Below are positions 10,023 through 17,800 of a DNA stretch of 64,000 nucleotides, in pieces (position 1 is the first letter of the stretch; the number at the start of each line of letters is the position of its first letter). The stretch spans positions 1 through 64,000 of the forward strand of contig NZ_MRCB01000009.1 in the NCBI RefSeq assembly GCF_001904635.1. The letters are read 5' to 3'. The notes under the pieces are model-generated. The model did not search any database. It was not told where the DNA came from and saw nothing but the letters and a program-made list of their open reading frames with translations. The translations under genes and the position numbers were made by a program. This DNA is from Hydrococcus rivularis NIES-593 (lineage in GTDB: Bacteria > Cyanobacteriota > Cyanobacteriia > Cyanobacteriales > Microcystaceae).

Positions 10023-10190
10023 AATCTAGCTGCGGTGGATTACGTTCGCGTCAACACAAATATGGTAGAGTCAGCATTCGGTCAGATTCGCGATCGAGTT
10101 GACAAAAGCCATGGATTATGGGTCGATTATTATTCGGGTACTGGAGCAAGTTTTGGACGAATTTTTTTTGGAGAGATGGAGAGTTAGACT

Positions 10191-10832
10191 TTGGGCGTAG
10201 AACTTCGCAGTTACGTTTATCTAGACAGTTTGCAACCTCAACACGCCGCCTACATCGGAACTGTAGCAGTAGGATTTTTGCCATTACCAGGAGATACTTC
10301 CCTATGGATTGAAGTGTCGCCAGGAATTGAAATCAATCGCATTACTGATATTGCTCTCAAATCGGCTGTCGTTCGTCCTGGAGTGTTGTTTGTAGAAAGA
10401 CTTTACGGACTATTGGAAATTCATTCTAGCAGTCAAGGCGAAACGCGAGCCGCAGGAAAGGCAATTTTACAGGCATTAGGGGTTCGCCAGCAGGATTGCA
10501 TGAAACCGCAGGTTGTCTCCAATCAAATCATTCGCAATATTGATGCCTATCAAGCACAACTCATTAACCGCAACCGACGCGGACAAATGCTTTTAGCAGG
10601 ACAAACCTTATACGTGCTAGAAGTTCAACCCGCCGCTTACGCAGCGCTAGCAGCCAATCAAGCAGAAAAAGCCGCTTTAATTAACATCTTACAGGTTAGT
10701 GCTATTGGCAGTTTTGGACGGCTTTATTTAGGCGGAGAGGAAAGAGATATTCTTGCTGCTTCGAGAGCAGTTTTAGCAGCAATGGAAAACGTACCGGGTC
10801 GCGATCTTTCTACGTTTGGAAAACCAGAGTAA
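10191..10832 (+). CDS. ccmP: Carboxysome shell pseudohexamer CcmP
   Basis: Tandem bacterial-microcompartment-domain protein of the beta-carboxysome shell. Two BMC domains (about residues 1-100 and 105-205) form a trimer with a large gated pore thought to pass bigger metabolites. The sequence [20 protein letters not shown] and the segments [17 protein letters not shown] and [11 protein letters not shown] are characteristic of CcmP. The length of 213 aa is exactly the family size. The start is a TTG at 10191 with GGAGAG about 8-13 bases upstream; no ATG is available before the conserved N-terminus. It lies apart from any ccmKLMN cluster in this window, as is common for ccmP. Confidence 0.93.
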   Translation: MGVELRSYVYLDSLQPQHAAYIGTVAVGFLPLPGDTSLWIEVSPGIEINRITDIALKSAVVRPGVLFVERLYGLLEIHSSSQGETRAAGKAILQALGVRQQDCMKPQVVSNQIIRNIDAYQAQLINRNRRGQMLLAGQTLYVLEVQPAAYAALAANQAEKAALINILQVSAIGSFGRLYLGGEERDILAASRAVLAAMENVPGRDLSTFGKPE

Positions 10833-10906
10833 ATCTAAAGGCAGGGGAGACAAGGGGAGATGAAAAAACAAAGAACAAAGGACTAATGACTAATGACCAA
10901 TGACCA

Positions 10907-11659
10907 ATGACAATCCTTGAGCTAAAACAAGTCAGTCTCGCTGCATCAATGGGTTCTCGCTACTTGTTGCAGGATATTTCTTTTACCGTATCAAAAGGCG
11001 ATCGCATAGCCATCCTCGGCGCCTCCGGTGCGGGAAAAACCTCGCTTTTGCGCCTGCTCAATCGATTGCAAGAACCAACCCATGGTTCCATCTATTTAAA
11101 CAATCGACCCATTAACCAAATTCCAGCGATACAACTTCGCCAGCAAGTCGTTCTCGTTCTCCAGGAATCAAAGTTACTGGGAATGAAAGTTTGGGAAGCT
11201 TTAGCTTATCCTTTAGTTTTACAGAAGTTACCCAAGTCGGAAATCCAACAACGGATCGAAACTTGGCGAACGAAATTGCACATTCGAGAAAATTGGTTAG
11301 AACGCAATGAACTGCAACTTTCGTTAGGACAGCGGCAATTGGTCGCTATTGCCCGTGCTTTAGTAATGCAGCCCAAAATCTTATTACTCGACGAACCGAC
11401 TTCGGCTTTAGATGCGGGGAGTGCCAATAATCTGATCGAAGCATTAATTGAATTAGCCGATACCGCTCAAACCGCCATTGTAATGGTCAATCATCAACTA
11501 GAATTGGCTCAAAAGTTTGCTCGTCGGGTTTTGTACTTGCAACAGGGACAGTTGCTAGAAGATATAAAGAGCGATCGCGTAGATTGGACACAATTACGAG
11601 AAAATTTACTTCAATTAGAAGCGCAGAAAGCAAGCGACAAGGAATTTGAGCAATTTTAG
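10907..11659 (+). CDS. ABC transporter ATP-binding protein
   Basis: A 250-aa nucleotide-binding subunit. The Walker A is GASGAGKTS near residue 38. Also present are a Q-loop (VLQES), the signature LSLGQRQL, Walker B ILLLDEPTSALD and the switch His in MVNHQ. The fold resembles small single-domain ATPases of the FetA/YbbL-like group, but no cognate permease lies beside it, so the substrate is unknown. It starts at an ATG preceded by the ATGACCAATGACCAATGAC repeat common in cyanobacterial spacers. It ends about 150 bases before the polyketide synthase and might be co-transcribed with it. Confidence 0.85.
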   Translation: MTILELKQVSLAASMGSRYLLQDISFTVSKGDRIAILGASGAGKTSLLRLLNRLQEPTHGSIYLNNRPINQIPAIQLRQQVVLVLQESKLLGMKVWEALAYPLVLQKLPKSEIQQRIETWRTKLHIRENWLERNELQLSLGQRQLVAIARALVMQPKILLLDEPTSALDAGSANNLIEALIELADTAQTAIVMVNHQLELAQKFARRVLYLQQGQLLEDIKSDRVDWTQLRENLLQLEAQKASDKEFEQF

Positions 11660-11815
11660 CCACCTATTTGAGTTTTGACGCGCAAAAACCCCTGTGCTAA
11701 CTTCCGAGTCCAAACCGATAAAGATAATCTTGACACTTAGAGCGATCGCGACTAGATCCTATAAAGGGAATATTCCACTTTTAGAGTGGGAAGAGGAGAA
11801 AACAGAGGAGAAAAC

Positions 11816-14800
11816 TTGGAAACAAAGCCATTAGCGATTATTCATGGCGATTCCTTACCAGAAGGATTTAATAGCGCGATCGCCTTACCAGAGATTCTAC
11901 AACGAGCCGCCAGAGAAACGACAGGAATCACTTATCTCCAATCCGACGAAACCGAAGTTTTTCAGTCCTACGCCGAGTTACTCGAACGCGCTACCTGCAT
12001 TCTTAGTGGTTTGAGAGCGTTAGGGTTGAAGCCTAAAGACTTCGTAATCCTACAACTTTCTCGCCAGCAAGACTTTCTAGCAACTTTCTGGGGATGTCTG
12101 TTGGGCGGTTTTGTCCCCGTTCCGATTGCAGTTGCTCCTAGCTATACACCCGATAATAGCAAAGCCAATCTAGTCTACCAGGCTTGGCATTTGTGCGATT
12201 GCGCCCTTGTAGTCAGCCATCGACAATTAATCCCTGCCATTCGTTCTTTTTCTGAAAAGTTGCAGATCGTCGCCGTGGAAGAACTACAAAGCTACAAGCC
12301 AGATAATAATTGGCATACAGGCGATCCCGACGAGCTAGCCCTGCTGTTACTAACTTCTGGCAGTACGGGGACGCCCAAAGGAGTCATGCTCAGCGATCGC
12401 AATTTGCTGGCGAGTGCTTTTGGGATGGCAAAGGTCAATCGTCTTTCCCAAAAAGATATTACCTTGAATTGGATGCCTTTGGAACACGTGGCTAGCCTGG
12501 TCATGTTCCATATTACGGAAGTTTATTTAGGCTGCCAGCAAATCCACGTCCCGAACGAGTTAGTATTACAGAATCCCTTAAAATGGCTAGATTTTTGCGA
12601 TCGCTATCGAGTGACGGCAACCTGGGCACCGAATTTTGCCTATGGTTTGGTCAACGAGCGAGTAGAAGCCATTAGCGAACCATGTTGGGATCTCTCTTGT
12701 CTGCGCTGGATAGGCAATGGGGCAGAAGCCGTCGTCGGCAAAACGACTCGACGTTTTCTGGAGTTGCTAGCGCCTTACGGGTTAGCCAGTACCGCCGTTA
12801 GTCCCGGCTATGGGATGTCGGAAACCTCCTCTGGAATCGTCCATTCCCATCGATTTTCCCTTGAGTCAACCACAGATGACGATCCGTTTGTAGAGGTGGG
12901 ATCTCCCATTCCAGGCGTATCCCTGCGGATCGTCGATTCTGAAAATCGGGTCGTTGAAGAAGGTACGATAGGATTACTTCAGATCAAAGGACTGACGGTT
13001 ACTTCAGGGTATTACAAAAGCCAGGAACGCGATCGCGAGATCTTTACAGAGGATGGCTGGTTTAATACAGGCGACCTCGGCTTTGTGCGAGAGGGACGCT
13101 TGACGATTACGGGTCGCCAGAAAGAAGTCATCATTATTAATGGGGTTAATTACTACAACCATGAAATCGAAGCCGTCGTCGAAGCAATCGACGGAGTGGA
13201 AGTCTCCTATACTGCTGCCTGTGCCGTTCGCAGGATTGGAGATACAACCGATAAAGTAGCCATTTTCTTCAATCCATCTAATTTTCTAGAAACGTCTCTA
13301 CATTCCCTCATCAAAAAAATTCGCAAGACACTGGTAAGTAAGATTGGCGTATATCCAGATTACCTGATACCAGTAGAACGAGAGATGATTCCTAAAACTG
13401 CGATTGGAAAGATTCAACGAAAGCAGTTAAGTCAACGTTTTGAAGCTGGCGAATTCGACTCGATCCTTCAACAAATTAATGCTTTGCTGGAGAGTCGAGA
13501 AACAAGCGAACTACCGCGAAGCGACCTAGAACGTCAAATTGCCGAGATCTGGCAAAAAGTATTAGGGATTGAACGAGTCAGCCTGCACGATAATTTCTTT
13601 GAACTGGGTGGCAATTCCTTGCTGCTGATGCAAGTGTTGGCTAAATTGCAGGAACGCTTGGGACGACAACTATCAGCCGTAGAACTATTTCAATATCCGG
13701 CGATCGCAACTTTAGCCCAATATTTAAGTCAGGAAAAAACCGAAATCAACGCTGCCCAACAGGGACAGCAGAGGGCACAACATCGGCACAAATCTCAAAA
13801 TACAGATATTGCCGTCATTGGGATGTCTTGTCGCTTCCCTGGAGCCAAAAATGTTGATGAATTCTGGCAAAATTTATGTGATGGAGTGGAGTCAATTTCC
13901 TTTTTTACCGATGAAGAAATTCTCGCCTCTGGAATTGACCCTCAACTTCTAAATAATCCTAATTACGTCAAAGCCAGTCCGATTCTGGAGGATATCGAAC
14001 TATTTGATGCAGAATTTTTTGGCTACAGCCCCAAAGAAGCCGAACTAATAGATCCGCAACAGCGCCTTCTGCTCGAATGTGCTTGGGAAAGTTTGGAGAA
14101 TGCGGGTTACAATCCTCTGACTTATCAAGGTTCGATCGCGCTTTATGCTGGTGCTTCTGCCAACACTTATTTACTCAATAACGTTTATCCAAACCGCCAC
14201 CAAATTGATGAAAATGACAATCTACAAGTCGTCAATTTGGGTTCGATGGCTGGCTTTCAAATGACGGTAGCTAATGACAAAGATTATTTGACCACGCGGG
14301 TTTCTTACAAACTCAATCTTACCGGAGCCAGCGTCAACGTCCAAACCGCTTGTTCGACTTCTCTAGTGGCGATTCATATGGCGTGCCAAAGCTTACTCGC
14401 TGGCGAGTGCGATATGGCTTTAGCAGGCGGCGTTTCCGTTCACGTTCCCCAAAAGGTCGGCTATTTGTATCGGGATGGGACGATTCTTTCTCCAGACGGG
14501 CATTGTCGGGCGTTTGATGCTGACGCTCAAGGGACGCTTTTTGGTAGCGGTGCGGGAATCGTCGTTCTCAAACCTCTTGAAGATGCGATTCGCGATCGCG
14601 ATCGCATTTATGCTGTCATTAAAGGGTCAGCTATTAACAACGATGGTGGCACGAAAGTAGGCTATCTCGCTCCCAATAGCGACGGACAGGCAAAAGCGAT
14701 TGCTGAAGCGATCGCAATCTCTGGCATCGATGCAGAAACGATTAGCTACATAGAAGCTCATGGTACAGGAACAATTCTAGGCGATCCGATCGAAATTGCC

Positions 14801-17800
14801 GCATTAACCCAAGCATTTCGCACCAATACCCAGAAAAAAGGCTTCTGTGCCATCGGTTCGGTTAAAACCAATGTCGGGCATCTTAATATTGCCTCTGGCG
14901 TGACGGGTTTTATTAAAACCGTTTTGTCGCTTTATCATAAAAAACTGCCAGCTAGCCTGCATTTTGAGCAACCCAATCCGCAAATTGATTTCGTCAATAG
15001 TCCTTTTTACGTCAATACAACGCTAAAAGAATGGAAAACGGCAGGTTTTCCACGCCGCGCCGGGGTTAATTCATTGGGGATTGGTGGAACGAACGCTCAT
15101 GTCATTTTAGAAGAATTTCGCGCAGAGACCATCCCCCCTGCCCCCCTTATTAAGGGGGGAGGACGCAGAGAAAAGAAGGTTGATCTTCCTAGTCATCTTC
15201 TTACGCTGTCTGCGAGAAGTGAGAAGGCGCTACAAGAGCTAGTAGAGCGTTATAAAGCTTTTTTAGAGTCGAATCCAGAAGTATACCTATCCGATCTTTG
15301 TTTTACTGCTAATACAGGGCGATCGCATTTTGAGCATCGTCTTTGCATAGTAACCGAATCTGTCGAGCAGTTGCGTCAACAACTACAGGCATATTTGATT
15401 GGAAAGGAAATTTCTGGACTGGTAAGCGGACAAGCATTAAGCAGTCAGCGTCCTAAGCTAGCATTTTTATTTACAGGTCAAGGTTCGCAATACGTCGGAA
15501 TGGGACGAGAACTATATCAAACTCAACCTACCTTCCGCGCCGCCTTAGATAAATGCGCCGAAATTGTGCAACCTTATCTAGAAAAGCCACTACTTGAAGT
15601 TTTATACCCTAAAGAAGCAGGAGAAAATTTCTACCCCCCAACCCCCCAATCCCCCTTCTCAAGGCGAGGGAGGATTCTAAAATCCCCAATCGATGAAACA
15701 GCCTACACCCAACCCGCCCTATTTGCCATTGAATATGCCCTCTACCAACTCTGGCAGTCGTGGGGCATCTCTCCAACTGCCGTTATCGGTCATAGCGTCG
15801 GCGAATACGCCGCTGCTTGCGTGGCAGGAGTTTTTAGTCTAGAAGATGGACTCAAACTGATCGCCGCCAGAGGTCGCTTGATGCAGCAATTGCCACAAGA
15901 TGGGGCAATGGTAGCCGTTTTTGCCAGCGAGGCAAGAGTTAGTGCTGCTATTGCCCCCTACCCAGAACAAATCGCCATAGCAGCCATTAACGGCATAGAA
16001 AACATCGTTATATCTGGCAAGCGTAAAGCGATAGAGACTGTCGTTGCTAGCTTGGAAAACGAGGGAATCCAGACGAAACCCCTCAACGTCTCCCATGCCT
16101 TCCATTCTCCTTTGATGGAGCCAATCCTAGCAGAATTTGAAACAGTCGCTCACCAGATTACTTATTCTCCTCCAAGGATAGAATTAATCTCCAACCTGAC
16201 TGGAGAGGCTATCGGCGAAGAAATCGCCACGCCACAATATTGGTGCCGCCATATCCGGCAACCGGTTAGATTTGCTCAAAGTATAGAAACGCTGCATCGG
16301 CTAGGATATCAAACCTTTGTAGAAATTGGAGCTAACCCCACCCTTTTAGGCATGGCACGCACGGTTTTAGAAAATTCAAAATCCGCCGTTCTCCCGGAAG
16401 CGGTTCCGGGAACTTGCGGCGGCTTCGCCAAAATCCACAATCCAAAATCCTATCTGTGGCTGCCCAGCCTGCGTCCGGGAGATTCCAACTGGCAACAATT
16501 GCTTGAGAGTTTGGCTCAATTGTGTGTGCGGGGAGTAAGCGTCGATTGGTTTGGTTTCGAGCGCGATTATTCCCATTACCGCATAGCACTACCAACCTAT
16601 CCCTTCCAACGAAAACGCTACTGGCTTGAAGCTAATCCAAAAATAATCCAAAATCCGATCCCTCCTACCTCCCTTTTTAAGGGGGAATCTAAAATCCAAA
16701 ATCAGTATCATCCCCTGCTTGGGCGAAGATTGCGATCGCCGCTAAAAGAGATTATATTCGAGTCGCAGCTAGCGCCAGATAAGCCTGCCTTTCTTAAAGA
16801 TCATCGCATTTTCCAACAGGTCATCTTGCCTGGGACTGCTTATTTAGAAATGGCATTGGCTGCTGGGATAGCAGGGTTGAAGTCTACCAAATTAGTGCTT
16901 GAGAATGTAACGATACAGCAAGCACTGATGCTGCCAGAGGAAGAATGCCAAACCGTTCAGTTAATTCTAAGTCAGGAAGACACAGGGACTTCCTTCGAGA
17001 TCTATAGTTTAATATCTGAAGATGAGGAATCTTGGAAACTGCACTGTTCTGGAAGAATTGTTGTCAGAGAAGAAAATACGGAACCACAACAGATCGATTT
17101 AGCTCGATTGCGAGGTCAATTTGCTAGCGAACTCTCAGTAAATACTCACTATGACAGGTGTCGAGAGCTAGCGATCGATTATGGTGAAAGTTTCCAAGCG
17201 ATCGCGCGATTATGGAAACAAGACGGAGAAGCATTAGGCTGGATTCGCATACCAGAAACATTAGCCTCAGAAGTTTCTATTTATCAGTTCCATCCAGTAC
17301 TACTCGATGCCTGCTTCCAGGTTATCTTTGCCGCTCTCCCAGAAGCGCTAAAATCCGAAACCTATTTACCAGTAGGATTAGAACGTCTATCTCTCTATCG
17401 CCATCCCGGACAAACTCTGTGGAGTCACGTTTGCTTGCGTCCATTAAATAGCGCCAATCCAGAGACTATAATAGCTGACTTACGCTTGTTTGATGACATC
17501 GGAAATCTAGTGGCTCAAATCGATGGACTGTCCTCAAAACGAGCCAGCCGCGAAGCACTATTAGGTATTACAGAAAAGTCTTGGCACGATTGGTTATATC
17601 AAATAGAATGGCGTTCTCAGCAACGAGACAGGGAGATGGGAAGATGGGGAGACGAGGAGAGCAGAAGTTGGCTAATTTTTGCGGATAAAGGAGGATTAGC
17701 CAAGCAACTAGCCGAGCTTTTGGAAGCTAAACAACATGCATGTACTCTTGTTTTTCCAGGAGAAGAGTACAAACAACAGTCGTCAGAACAATTTCAAATC

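Noticed and set aside
10051-10312. Short frames overlapping the start of ccmP on both strands
   Set aside because: They overlap the ccmP gene, show no domain, and the ccmP frame explains the sequence fully.
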